NCBI GenBank assembly: GCA_029747015.1
Contig: JAKOGI010000001.1
Coordinates: 3,341,001-3,405,000 of the forward strand
Direction of reading: 5' to 3'
Length of the DNA: 64,000 nt
Origin: Carnegiea gigantea
Lineage: Eukaryota; Streptophyta; Magnoliopsida; Caryophyllales; Cactaceae
Below are positions 23,029 to 34,714 of this stretch, in pieces. Every line of letters starts with the position of its first letter. Position 1 is the stretch's first letter. The translations under genes were made by a program, and so were the position numbers. The notes below the pieces were generated by a model, which saw nothing but the letters and a program-made list of their open reading frames with translations, was not told the DNA's origin and did no database searches.

Positions 23029-25703
23029 ATGGCCGGTGCAAATTCCCAAGGGTCACCGAAAAGAAATGCAAGAAATTCGATTGAACTGTCGCAATCTGAC
23101 GCGTGGGAAGGGGCCGCAAAAGTAGCCGGAATCTTTGGGCTGTATATGAAATTAGAGATCTCATTTGCGGCTTTGGTTCAGGTAATTTGGCCTATCCAAT
23201 GTATATGCTTAACCCGATGCTTGAAATGGACTGCATTTGGAGCTCGAAATGGTGATCTTACAGCTGGGTTTTGTTTTATTTTCATAGATTTTGTGTTTTC
23301 ACGTACTATAGATTCTGATTACGGTTTGTTCTTTGTGTAATCGGAATATATGTGTGGATTTGCATAATTCATGGCACTTTTGGCCCATTACTTTGTGTGC
23401 TGAGGAGTGGGATTATAACTACTATATGTGAAACCCCTTTTTAAATTATCAGGGAGTCGATTAACAAAACTTCAAGATTCCTTGTATCATTGTCAATTTT
23501 GAACCCTAATTATCAGGAAATTCAAAATTGCATGTATCAATTTTAATTATGAACCCACAAGTATGAACAAAATTTCACCTTGCTGAAAGTTGAACTGCTG
23601 TCTATTGAAAGAGAAAAAAGAAGAAGGAAAAAAAGGATGATCTGCTGGAAAGTTGAACCCCACCCTCTTACCTAGAGGGCTAGAGTGGTTAGCTGAGCTC
23701 TGGCTATATGAAATGTGAAGAAGATTTCCAGTCAAGACTTTGCTTGCTTGAGTTTGTGACACTAAACCTAAGTCTACGCTATATGAAATCTTCCCTTGTA
23801 GGGATTAGGGAAGCAATATTACTGGTAAGTGGGAGCCAGTAACAGTCTTTACTCTCTTTTCTGTGTTACCTAAATTAGCGTAATGTAGCAATGTGAGTAG
23901 CTCTTGTATCTATTTGTACCTCATTACTCTTTTTTCTAAAATTGTTATAAAAAAATTCTCTAATTAGGGAGCTTATGTTGGAGAACCTTAAATTTCCTTG
24001 CATGAATAAGATATGACGATGTTATTCAAGTCTTCTATGCATACTCCTCTCTACTTGTATTTTTACTTAGTTTCTTAGTTTCTCTCTAATCTAAACTCCC
24101 TAAAAAAGCCTTGGTAAATAGTCTGCTTCTTTCGTCATGGTTGACCACCGTCATTTGGAGATTGGATATTTGTGTTTGAAATTTGAATCATAGCTAAAAA
24201 TTTTTAGGACCTAGTAAATTGCTCAAAGTTTTCGACTTCCCTTTTCTCCTATACTCATTTCCTCATTGTCTCATACATGTTACTTATCTGTCTCAATCCC
24301 CCTATTCAGAGATGATCAATCTAAGGATTTTAGTGTACACAGTAAGAATATTTGCCACTGTACCTTCTTTTAAAGCCATTTATCATGAGCCCTACCACCT
24401 CTGAAAAAAGCAGAAAACTCAATGAAATACTTTTTTTTGTTCCACTTAGCATTCATATTATCAGCGGGTAATTTTCTAAATTTAGAAAAATTGGCATAGG
24501 ACAAAAGGTAGTCAAATTTTGAGGTTATTTTGGATAATACAATTAATTTAATCATTTTCTTGTGTTGGGGAGGGGAGAATCAAAGTGCTAAGGAATTCGG
24601 GAAATTGGCTTAACATGGGTTTTGATAGCATTGTTTTTTAATCTTATCTTATGATCTTACAGCGGGGCTTTCAGATTTTGATAGACATTGTGTTGCTAAC
24701 TCTTTTATGAGAGTTTGAATTGGGTGGTGAGTTTGAGTTCATCGGCATCTTTCTTTTTAATGAATAAATAAATGGTTCTGCCCTTGCACCTATTGTACCG
24801 ATTGACGAAGATTAAAGTTCATTTGTATTGTTTTGGCATCCTTCTGCCTGTGTTAGGCTTCTCTCAATTGTTAGTCATTATTTCAGCCATTAGTTTGCAG
24901 TAATGCTTTATTGGCTCAACGTGTGGATTATGTGCATGTTACTCCCTTGATTCAAAAATAATTTTCCATTTTTAACCTTGAGCACTTAGGTTTGTTCATA
25001 AAGCACATATGCCCATGCGAAAAGGTGGGGATATTCACTTTGGGTTTCAGTCATTCTATGGATGTAAGCCTGTGTTAACAGAGCTCAATTCCTTATGAAT
25101 GGCATTTAGATTATACCAATTTTAGATAAATATTTGCTTGTGATATAACCCCCCCCCCCCATCCCCCCAAAAAAAACACCTTGCATCCTTTGTGACTGTT
25201 GAAAAGTCAAATTTGAGCTGTATGTACTAGAATAATTCATAAGACTACTGGTGGTTTGCCAAAATTCTTTGCAGAGAAACAAAGTCATTGGCAAGTTGCT
25301 GCTATCATTTCAGGTTTCCTTAACCTTATCATTGTATGCTATTAATCTGATTAAGTTGACGATTTGATTGCAAACCGGGTTGTCTTCTGCCACTGGATAG
25401 CACTGTCCTGATGCACAAATCTGATGTTACATCTTGGTCTTTATACTTTTGTCCAAAATATTCAGTAGTTATCTGAAGAAGAGCTCAACATACCAATGAT
25501 GTCTGTCTGTCTTGAATGTTTTGTAAATTTTTGGGCTTTTGGGAAAAAAGTCAATAAAATTAGATACATTTAACTTACCAAGAGTGATTTCTATTCCAAG
25601 CTAGTAATGCCTTACATGGATGCATTGAAGTATATTTGATAATATGACTCTTTACTTCCATCATTAGGTGCCGACCTCAGGAGTTCAAGCTAAAAGACTT
25701 TAA
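23029..25703 (+). CDS. Small three-exon gene, 75-residue protein of unknown function
   Basis: I do not recognise a named family. Three segments join by consensus GT-AG sites with every junction at a codon boundary: 23029-23181 (51 codons, donor GTAATT), 25275-25313 (13 codons, between TTTGCAG and GTTTCC) and 25668-25703 (11 codons plus TAA, after TCATTAG). The protein begins MAGANSQGSPKRNARNS and has a Ser-, Asn- and Arg-containing N-terminus. A probable amphipathic or hydrophobic helix follows (AAKVAGIFGLYMKLEISFAA, residues about 30-49), and it ends LLLSFQVPTSGVQAKRL. There is no cleavable signal sequence. The first exon is preceded by an A-rich leader. Introns are about 2.1 kb and 354 bp. 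Support comes from three independent in-phase splice pairs and normal codon use; lack of a known domain keeps confidence moderate. Confidence 0.66.
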
Positions 25704-26290
25704 AATGTTGGAGAGAATATGGCACTATGAGGCTGAATTATTTGTGCAACATACTCTTCAATATTCGATTATTGTTACTGTTTTTGCACGGAGAGCAACT
25801 TGACACCTTTAGTCTTTCTATTAAAATAATTTGGACTTGGTCATCATATATGAAATTATTTTTTGTGGCTTTTCTGCCATAATCAAATTCTTAAAAGCAT
25901 CATTTTGGCTAGTGGACAAATATATGCAATGTTTAAGCCATGCTCCACCCATGAACTAGAGATTTGTCAATTGCTAATAATGATGAAAGGGGCAACAGAA
26001 ACGGGAAGGGAAATTAAAAAATTGATATCAAAGATGTCTCCAACCACAGAACAGATCAAATTCTGTGATTCTCTATGTCGCATCAAGTGATGCTTTGAAA
26101 AATTGTGAAACTGGTTCCCATAACTTGGTTTCAATTAACTGGTTCCTCTCTGATCCAGTTAACAAACCTTTATCACTATTTGTTTTATCCAAGATAGGCC
26201 TCCCACGATCTACCGATGCCAAAAAATGCTCTATAATGTACCTGGTACTACTGTGGGTAAAGCAGTTGTCATCTAACGAGCCTTTGTGTG

Positions 26291-26321
<31 letters not shown>

Positions 26322-26578
26322 TGGGTGGCTGCCCTACTCACTAAGATGTAAAATATTGGTTGAACTCAACTTGAATCTGACCTAATGCTGAAAATCAATA
26401 CTCTAATGTAGATTTAGCATTAGCTTTGAATCCCCCTCCCTAACCTCCCCCCCCCCCCCAAAAAAAAGAAAGATAAAAAGTTGTTACCTTTAAAAGACTA
26501 ACTAATAATAGTCAATGACCTCATAATGATTCGTTCTAGTTACATTATCCTGAGAATCCATAATTTTATTGCTCGTTC

Positions 26579-26675
26579 AAGCTTGTAATAGCCTTTTCAG
26601 GCTGTGAACTCGTGTCTTTTTTAATCTAAGCTTGTAATAGCCTTTTCAGGCTGTGAACTCTGTCTTTTTTAATCT
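26579..26675 (+). repeat. 49-bp tandem duplication upstream of bHLH copy 1
   Basis: A unit beginning AAGCTTGTAATAGCC and ending TTTTTTAATCT occurs twice with a period of 49 bp. The copies are nearly identical, differing only by a missing G in the second. It ends about 175 bp before the TATA box of the bHLH gene, so it lies in the likely promoter. Confidence 0.9.
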
Positions 26676-26850
26676 GACTATTATTGGATGAAGTTTGTCT
26701 TTCTCTGAGTTGTACTCTGCCTGGTCTTGGGCCCACGTTGGACTTCTGGAGATTAGTTACGGAGAATTAGGGCCCAGTCTACGTCAATGATTGCATTAGA
26801 ATTTCGAAATCTATTTACTAATGATGTCAATCTTCCCTTCAGCAGTTTAG

Positions 26851-26858
26851 TATAAATA
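26851..26858 (+). promoter_or_regulatory. TATA box of bHLH copy 1
   Basis: TATAAATA lies 134 bp before the ATG at 26985. Transcription would start near 26880, which excludes the in-frame ATG at 26871 and supports 26985 as the true start. A pyrimidine-rich leader follows. Confidence 0.7.
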
Positions 26859-26984
26859 TACTCCTGGCCTATGCCTTTGTCGTTGTGTCAGTTGAGGCTT
26901 GCACTCCAATTGAACACCTTCTCTTCTCCTTCCTTTTCCTCTCTTCCCTCTGAAAAAGAAAAAGAAAAAAAGATCCAAGGAAAA

Positions 26985-28380
26985 ATGGAGACTGCAGGGG
27001 CTTTCTTTGATGCAGAGTGGGAGTCCATTTGCAAACTCTTTTCAGTTGAAGAATCTGACAGTTCTGCTCATATGCTTGATTATTCTCCCCCTGCTAGTGA
27101 GCAGGATGATAATCTAACCTTTACAGCACCATTGAGTTTCTCTTATGAATGTAACCAATCTCTTATGGGGAGTTATTCTGAAGGAAATTACCTTCATGGT
27201 AATGGGTATGCTGATACTGCCTTTTTTGGTGGCCCGTGTTATAATGATTTGCCAGTGCTCAATGATGTTTCACTGGGGATGCTGCTTGTTGACGATGCAA
27301 GAAATGAGGCTGCATCCACACATGAAGGATTAAGCACTCCAATGGACAATGCTAGTGATTTTAATTCAGCCAATCAATCATCTTGCAGCACTGAATTGAC
27401 TCTGAAGAGGAAGCTTGATACACCAATACTTGAAGATCAGATCGAAGAAAAGACTAGCTCAATGGCAACAACGAGGAAGAAAGCTCATATCTCCAAAACT
27501 GTAAGTAGTACCAGAAGCTCATGCCTATTCTGGGTGAAAATTTGCATTGTCAGTATCTCACTATGAAGCATTGGCTCTCCAGGGTCAAAAGGGAAAGATG
27601 AAGGCGCAGCCAAAGAAAGAAAAAGTGACTCCCGCTGCTAATGCTGAGGAAGAAACAGGCACTGCCCATGACAACTCAGAGGATGAATCTAACGTTTCAG
27701 AGGAGATTAATGAAGTGGCAGAGTCAGAATCCAATCAAGAAACTGGTCTTACCTCCACTGGGAAGAAAAGAGCCAGCAGGGGCGCTGCCACTGATCCTCA
27801 GAGCCTTTATGCAAGGGTATATTTCAGTTGCCGATTGATTCACTTATCCCAAAATCTATCTGCCATCTTTTAAACATTTTACCAGGCATTTTTGCTTAAT
27901 TTTGCTTCTATTTCATTTTGCAGCGGAGGAGGATGAGGATAAATGAAAGATTAAGGATCTTACAGAACCTTGTGCCCAACGGAACAAAGGTTGGTAGTTT
28001 TGCGCCATTCAGGACTCTTTTATGAACTATACTGTCCGGATGTCGACCTAAGCAAGAAATGGGAGCTGGCCTTTGTTGATGATTTTTATGTGTAAACAAC
28101 TTTGACAGGTTGATATTAGCACAATGCTTGAAGAGGCTTTTCATTATGTAAAGTTTTTGCAGCTCCAAATCAGGGTATGCCTAAAACATTGAATTTGGTT
28201 ATGATCCTGTATGGTTAACAACACATTATCCTGTAAAGACAGCCAGGACTAAATTCTGGCTTCGTTGTCTGAATTACGCAGCTCTTGAGCTCGGACGATT
28301 TATGGATGTATGCCCCACTTGCTTATAATGGATTCGATGTAGGAGCTTATAGGAGGATGCCTCCGTTCCTCGGTCTTTGA
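26985..28380 (+). CDS. RSL4-like: RSL-type bHLH transcription factor (root-hair class), copy 1
   Basis: Five exons with GT-AG borders, all in phase: 26985-27500, 27583-27816, 27924-27989, 28109-28174 and 28282-28380, giving 326 residues. The N-terminus FFDAEWESICKLFS is the conserved RSL start block. A Lys-rich, Glu/Ser-rich linker precedes KKRASRGAATDPQSLYAR (about 233-250). Then follow the basic region and helix 1 (251-272), helix 2 STMLEEAFHYVKFLQLQI (about 276-293) and the class-specific tail LLSSDDLWMYAPLAYNG (295-311). Relatives RSL2 and RSL4 drive root-hair growth downstream of RHD6/RSL1 and auxin. Odd point: the basic region reads RRRMRINER, so the Glu that contacts the CA of the E-box in most bHLH proteins is Met; copy 2 keeps Glu. 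The protein could have altered or no E-box binding. Neighbour synteny favours RSL4. Confidence 0.93.
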
Positions 28381-28676
28381 ATCTGGCCATCCCAAATTCT
28401 GTTTCTGCTCTTGTGTTTTCTTGAAGATCAGCAACAGAGTAGCTTGAGGATGAAGAAGATAGCCACTTGAGTTTAGATGATTTTTCACATAGACAAGAAG
28501 ATTCGAGTTCCGCACTCTGATACTGAACCTTTTCCTCAAATAGCCATGAAAGATGTTACCCCTTCAAGGATGATTCTTTTTAATCAGTCATTCCGGTGAA
28601 ACAGCAGGAATGAAAATTTACAATTCGTATTCCATTCAAATATATTTGTGACTGTAAAAAGTATATACTTGTAAAA

Positions 28677-28682
28677 AATAAA
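28677..28682 (+). promoter_or_regulatory. Likely polyadenylation signal of bHLH copy 1
   Basis: AATAAA occurs about 297 bp after the stop codon in an A-rich context, downstream of T-rich sequence. It is the first perfect match after the gene. Plant poly(A) signals are loose, so this is positional inference. Confidence 0.4.
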
Positions 28683-28972
28683 GAAGAGAAACGGGCTTGT
28701 TTTCCTTAAATATTGATTATTTGAGGCTGGTTGAGAATTGTAATAAATGCAACTGATTGTTTAGCTGATGCTGATTCAGAAATTATGAACGGAATTTTTC
28801 TATGTACAGTTTGCATTCTTAGTGTTCCATGTTAGTATGTTGGATCAACCATCCCCCCCACCCTCTCAAAGGACAAATGCAACACAACTGAATAACGAAC
28901 ATCCGCAGGTTCGTGCCTTGGCGCCAACCGCCTTATGGAAGCTTTCGCATTGTTCGGACTGTCTTACACTTA

Positions 28973-30014
28973 GGTAGTGTTTGGTTGGAACGAAAATGGT
29001 TTTTTTAGAAAATTATTTTCTATGGAAAAAGATTTTCTAAGGAAAATTGATTTTCATGTCACATTTTTCGTTGCTTAGTACAAGATAAATCATTTTCCGT
29101 CAAAAGAATGAAAATGTCAACTGAATTGTTTAAATAGCAAAAAATATTGACCGAATGATCATAGTTGAGATAAATGTTGACTAAATGAATGAATTTTGAG
29201 ATTAAAATTCATATTTGAGTTTTTTTTTTTCAATGCTTCCTCTCGGATAATCAAGCTTCGACTAAACCGTTGAATTATTTTAGTGACGAAAAACAACACC
29301 TGAATTGTTTAAGTAGCGAAAAATAACGATTGAATTGTCGTGGCGGGGAAAAATATTGGCCAACTGAAGGAATGTTGTACTCAAAATCTAGATTTAAGCT
29401 ATTTCAATCTTTCATATCCGATGATAAAGTTTCTATCCAAACTATTGAAATTATTCTTGTGATGAAAATATTGACTGCACTGTTTAAGAGGTGAAAAATA
29501 TGAATTGAATTATCGTTATGAAAAAAAATATTGACCAAAATGAACGAATAGCAAACTCAAAAATTGAATTTGAGCCTATTTTAATATTTTCTATCTGATA
29601 ATCAAGCTTCGATCTAAACCGTTGAACTTGGTTTAGTGGCAAATCGACTGAATTGTTTTAGTGGCAAAAAATATTAATTAAATTATTGTGGTAGAGATAA
29701 ATGTCGATCAAATGAAAGAATTTTGAACTGAAAATTTAGATTTGAGTTTATTTTAATCTTTCCCATCGGATAGTCAAGTTTCGGTCTAAACTGTTGAAAT
29801 CAAACTTTTTACCTTAATTTCAGCTGATCATATCATCAAAAAGTTGAAGGAAGAAAATCAACTTCCTATCTTCTTAAAAAGGAAATCATTTTCCTTCAAT
29901 GGGAGGAAATCATTTTCCTTGAAAAACAGTTTTCCATCTTTTATTGTGCCAAACAACGAAAAATTGAAAAATCATTGTCTAGGAAAATCACTTTCCCCCC
30001 AACCAAACACTACC
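28973..30014 (+). mobile_element. Harbinger-like non-autonomous element, 1.04 kb
   Basis: The left end GGTAGTGTTTGGTTGG and the right end CCAACCAAACACTACC are a perfect 16-bp inverted repeat, flanked by TTA at 28970-28972 and 30015-30017. TTA target duplications with G-rich ends point to the PIF/Harbinger (Tourist) group. The inner arms also pair loosely (AAAATTATTTTC-type words on the left, GAAAATCATTTTCC-type on the right). The interior is four tandem repeats (separate entry), with no transposase. Confidence 0.82.
29119..29815 (+). repeat. Four degenerate ~175-bp tandem repeats inside the Harbinger-like element
   Basis: Units begin at about 29119, 29299, 29473 and 29647, each with (A/C)CTGAATTGTTTAAGT followed by GGCGAAAAATATT. 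Each continues to a GATAATCAAGCTTCG..CTAAACCGTTGAA-type end. Spacing is 180, 174 and 174 bp. The units are strongly diverged and not coding. Confidence 0.8.
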
Positions 30015-30526
30015 TTAAACGAATTTTAACATGAAATTTCTATATTATGTAATCCAATGACCTAATCGCTGGGTTGTTTAATGTTGAGGTGAGTTTTTTG
30101 TTGGACTATTCTTAGATCAGGTTAGCTTTGTGTTGGTTGAATTTTAGGCTAGATATCCTATCTTGTTTAAGTTTGAGTCATATACAAGTCTATTATGATC
30201 TATCCAATAAGCTCATTTAGAATAAAACATGTCAATTTAAAAAATTTAGTCTAATTAACATAGAGGTGGATTGAATTTGGGTTATTTTAGTACCAAGAGG
30301 GATCATGTAAGTTCGAGTGGGTTTTTGGGTGAACAAAAAGAATAAAAAGATGTTAGACCATGAAAAACAAACCAAATTATAGGTCAACATTTCATATATG
30401 GTTGATTATTGAACCCTTTTTCCCAACACCAAAATTAAGATAGAAAACGGTAACATAATTTAATTAATTATTTGAAATTATTGTCAAAAACTTATGTTCA
30501 CATTCTAGCCCTTATTACTGGTCTTA

Positions 30527-30852
30527 GAGCACCCGCAGCGTGGCGTGAAAAGAGGGAACGTGGGCCCCACGCTGCCACTTGTCGAATATGAGAGGAGAGA
30601 GGAAAGAGTGCCACACGGGGGAGAACGGGCAGACGTTTCTCCCTGCGGGCCAACTTTTGGCTTTTTTAACTCTTTTTTTTGGAGTAAGTATATAATTTTT
30701 AAATAATTTTAAAAATAGGTTGTGTGTTATAAGGTGGGTCCATGACAAATATTTTTATTGGATGATTAAAATTAGAGTTCCATAGATTAGAGAAATAATG
30801 GAATGTAAGTTTCAAAATTGTGAAATTTTTGCTGACATGGCAGGGAATGCGC
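30527..30852 (+). mobile_element. Harbinger/Tourist-like MITE
   Basis: The ends GAGCACCCGCAGCGTGG and (right, reversed) GCGCATTCCCTGCC are imperfect inverted repeats flanked by TTA at 30524-30526 and 30853-30855. It shares an inner segment, ATAAGGTGGGTCCAT, and the general layout with the element at 32091-32451. The left part is GC-rich for this region. Confidence 0.72.
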
Positions 30853-31550
30853 TTAGCCCCAGTACCACAACCAAATGTTTTTGTTTAAAAAAGGTTTCTT
30901 GTGCCAATAAAAATCCCTGTTAGTGGCATCGGTTGTTAGAGGCAATCCCATTTTTCTGTTCAAGAAAAATCTTACGTGTATACATGGCACAATAATTAAG
31001 TAGTTAGCATGCTGTTTGACCAGCTAATTATCGTTTTACTATTCCATATTTTGCATATTTAATTGTGGATAATACAGGCTGGCTATTCCCTTGACTTCCA
31101 TCGTCAAATTATCATTGGTAGCAGGAGCATCAAAAATAATATCATTGTAAAATAAAAATTTTAAAAACGAAAGCACTGTTGTCGCATAAAACCATGAGAT
31201 AATCTTGTTTAATTAAACAGATATACATTTTATAATAGCTAAATAATTCCGCAAGTATTAATTATCTGCTAACCTCTAGCCGATGCTATGTAATCAAATA
31301 GACTTCGGATACTTGATTATCACTATATTAAAAAATAGACAACGTTATTTGTTAGAAGAAAAAAATTAAAAAGTAGATAAACATTATGCTACTTGTGAAT
31401 AATAATAACAACTTTAAATGCATGGAGGAGTCCTTCCAGTGCAAAAAATTATAGTCAATGTTTTGTAGTACAAACTAAAAGCAATGTTTGTCTCTCCATT
31501 TCTTAATTAATTATTCTTCCTTGGCAACCTCTCAAAACACAAAAGAGATC

Positions 31551-31953
31551 GGCTCTGTTTGATAAACAGTTATTAGCTGTTTGTGTTAACTGTTAGTTGT
31601 TAACCGTTTGAATTAGTTGTTTATATTAGTTGTTTGAATTAGCTATTTTTACAAAAAAGTGTTTGATAAAAACTAGTTATTTCTAAAAAATATATTGGTA
31701 AATTTTCATTTGTGCCTTTATTTATGAATTAGTTTTTAATGAGAGTTGTGTAATTTTTCAAATTTATGGACAATTATGTCATTTCCACAAAAGGCTAATG
31801 AGAATAACTTTTTCAAAAAGAGTTTTTTGGAGCTAAACAGCTATTGTAAATAACTCTTTACCAAATATCATTTAGTTGTTTGACTTGGTCAAAATAGCTA
31901 ATTCTCCGAAGCAGCTATTTTGTTCCAAACTGCTATTGTTACCAAACACCCCC
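31551..31953 (+). mobile_element. hAT-like MITE, copy 2
   Basis: The left end GGCTCTGTTTGATAAACAG pairs with the right end (reverse complement GGGGTGTTTGGTAACAAT). The interior has the same TTAGCTGTTTG and TTTGATAAAAACTAGTTATTTC words as copy 1 at 11670. No ORF. Confidence 0.68.
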
Positions 31954-32090
31954 GTCTTTTGAGTTAGACATAATAATGGAAAAGGAAGGGGGGAATCATA
32001 CGAACGAGCCCCTCAAATCTTGTATTTGATACCTTAATCTTGTACTTCCTAATCTACAATGAAGCTAGAGTCAATGTTAGTGAGAAGTTA

Positions 32091-32451
32091 GAGCGTCCAG
32101 TCGTGTGGAACGTGTGGGACTTATGGGCCCTGCGTGTGACACGCGTGCTGGGGAACCTCTGCCAGCCAGAGGGAAACGGGGGCACGCGGGCCTTCATGCT
32201 TGCCTGTTCCTCCCCTATCCCACCTTTTTTGTACTTTTAAATTTTTTTATTGATTTTTCTTTTTTTTTCTTGATAAAAAATATTATTTTGACATTTGAAA
32301 AAAAATGCTATAAGGTGGGTCCATATGAAATATTTTATTATATAATTTCAGTTAGAGTTTCATTGGTTGGGAAAGTGATGGAATACAAGTTCCAAAAATG
32401 TGAAACTTTTGATGATGTGACATGTCTTTGGAAATCAGGTTGGGAATGCTC
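32091..32451 (+). mobile_element. Harbinger/Tourist-like MITE, sister of 30527-30852
   Basis: The ends GAGCGTCCAG and (reversed) GAGCATTCCCAACC are flanked by TTA at 32088-32090 and 32452-32454. The interior shares TATAAGGTGGGTCCAT, a GTTAGAGTTTCAT-like block and an AATGTGAAACTTTTG..GATGTGACATG-like block with its neighbour. The frame at 32105-32476 crosses the element and is not a gene. Confidence 0.72.
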
Positions 32452-32454
32452 TTA

Positions 32455-33806
32455 TAAATTAGATTCAATAATTTAGGAAGTCATAATGCTGAGAATTAAG
32501 TCAATTTTACCTATTGTATAATACCCTATAGTAAAAAAAAATAAAAATAAAAATTGACGTGAGTGACCGCTAATAGCTTTGCCGCTGTTGGCAACACCTA
32601 TCTTATGCATTGTAAATAACTGAATTCATTGTTAATAATGATTAAATTCATTTGCAAATTTTCTTTCCTAAATTATCAGACATTTTAATGAACTTTTCTA
32701 GAAAACTGAATTTTTCTAGAAAAAACAAGACGACATAGTGTTTTCTGGAATTATTTTTTTTTTTACGGTAGTTATCGCCAAGTGATAACCACTACAATTA
32801 AATTAATCACAACCCATGATATGTGAAATCTAATGTCAACCATTGATTAATTTATTTAATATATTAAATTATTAATATTAAACTAATTTATAAAATGTAA
32901 AAAGTAATTAAATTTGCAAATATTACTACTCCTTTGATTAATTACATTCCTTCTTGGAACCAGTATAACCCAGTGAAACTATCTATGTTCTCTTTCTGGC
33001 CAATATGTAGTCTTGGCTTGTTCCACCACCATTATCACCATCAGCAACAAAACATAGCGCCATCCACCATTGGCGGGTCTGACTGGAGTCGAAGCTCTCT
33101 TTCTCTATACACGCGCGTGTGTACACATATATATATATATATATATGGAAATGCTATACAGTTTAGTGAATTAAGGCATCATATTTGAATTGGAGCAATG
33201 GACAAACATATTAAAATTCAGAGCAGAGGTAATGATGCAAATTCGTTCTCAAGTTTCATTTTTTAACATCAATTCCTCCAGAGTTATAACTAGCCGGGGG
33301 TTTGATGGTGGCATGGCTGAAGCATATCAAATGGCATTGGTTTTTTTGGGGGGGGTTAATTGGAGCAACCGACAAACAAGGCATTGATAAATAATCTTTA
33401 ATTGATTTCTCTATTTTATACGATAATTTTAAATTAAGATACTAAATTAGATTAATCAATGATTAAATTAGATTTTAAAAACCAACTGTTATGATTAGTT
33501 TGACTGTAATGATTAATACTTAGCAGTAATCACTGTAAAAATATCGGTTTCTACAAATAATTGTTTGACTTCATAGTACATTTCACAAATATATAAATCT
33601 CAGCAATCACTCAAGACTGGAGATTAAGTCAAAATGATCTCTTCGCTTCCCTTTGCCTTAAGGAATTAAGGGGTAGTCCTTCAAAACTAATTAAGACCCA
33701 TATTTATAACGCATATGACTTTAAACCACGCATAGAAGTATTAATTACATTAATTTCTATATAATATGTCTTTGGCCTCCAAAATATTGCAAACTCCTCC
33801 GAGGCC
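32455..33806. other. AT-rich intergenic stretch
   Basis: No gene seen. It contains a short TA run at about 33125-33146 and a G8 run near 33349-33356. Frames at 32934-33188 and 33190-33387 lack domains. Confidence 0.5.
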
Positions 33807-33831
33807 CACTACAAGAAAAATGCCAAATAAA

Positions 33832-34181
33832 GACGGAATCAGCGACGGAATATGATTAATCAGCGACGGAAATTTAAGATCAGCGACGGATTTGGCGACG
33901 GAATAAGGCTGTCGGATTTTCGCTCGTCACTGAGCAGCCGGCGACGAAATTTTGAAATTTCGTCACCTTGGGCGGCGGATTATGCGACAGAAATTGCGAC
34001 ATACTTTTTTGGCGGGGAAAAGTGGCGGGGCAGGGGGGCGACAGAATTGATTATCCGTCGCTATCAGCAACGGAATCAGAGACGGAATTTTCGTCGCTGA
34101 TGGCGATGGATTATCGATTTCGTCGCCGCCCCCTGCCTGAAAAATTTTTTTTTTCCCTTATCCGTCGCCTTTCCGTCGCTG
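33832..34181. repeat. CACTA subterminal repeat array, left
   Basis: About nine exact GACGGA/TCCGTC cores, mostly within GCGACGGAAT-type units, occur in both orientations together with one-base variants such as GCGACAGAA and GCGACGAAA. In En/Spm such subterminal motifs are the binding sites of TnpA, so this array is the likely target of the TnpA-like protein encoded at 34715-36704. Confidence 0.88.
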
Positions 34182-34714
34182 GGTTCCTCTTTTTTTAAAA
34201 ATAAAATCGCTTGTTTTTGATCAAATCTGTACATACAAATCATTCCCTGCAAGAAATTTACAAGATCTTTGCACTCAATCAACATCCAATGGCTTCGAAT
34301 AGGGCTTCATTCGAAGATTCGAAGCGTTCTCAACAATTTCAAACCACACAAGGGTGGAATTCCACATCCAACACAACACATCACATCCAACCAAGGGTTT
34401 TCAATTCACAACCCACAAGTTCCAAACAAACTCTCTACATATCACACCCTACAAGTTCCAAACAAAGTATGTATATATCACAAACCACAAATCTAAACAA
34501 AATAATCAGAAATTACCAGTAATTGAGAATGAAGTTATATATATGTTTGCAGAAGAGGGTGAAGTAAGCGTCAAATGGGAGGGGAGTTAAATAAGCACTA
34601 GGAGGAGGGGAGTGAAATTAGCAGAAAGGGGAGGGGAAGCAAGCAGCAAGAGATATGATGTACTTCGTAAAGATAAGCAGAAGAGCCACCTGCTGAAGGA
34701 AAACTGCAATTAAC

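Noticed and set aside
23590..23760. Possible minus-strand SINE in intron 1 of the small gene
   Set aside because: A GGTTCAAC-like word and a CTAACCACTC-like word are present on the minus strand, but no tail or target duplication could be found.
26871..26984. Upstream in-frame ATG of bHLH copy 1
   Set aside because: Lies only 13 bp past the TATA box, so it is probably before or at the transcript start; the conserved N-terminal block begins at 26985.
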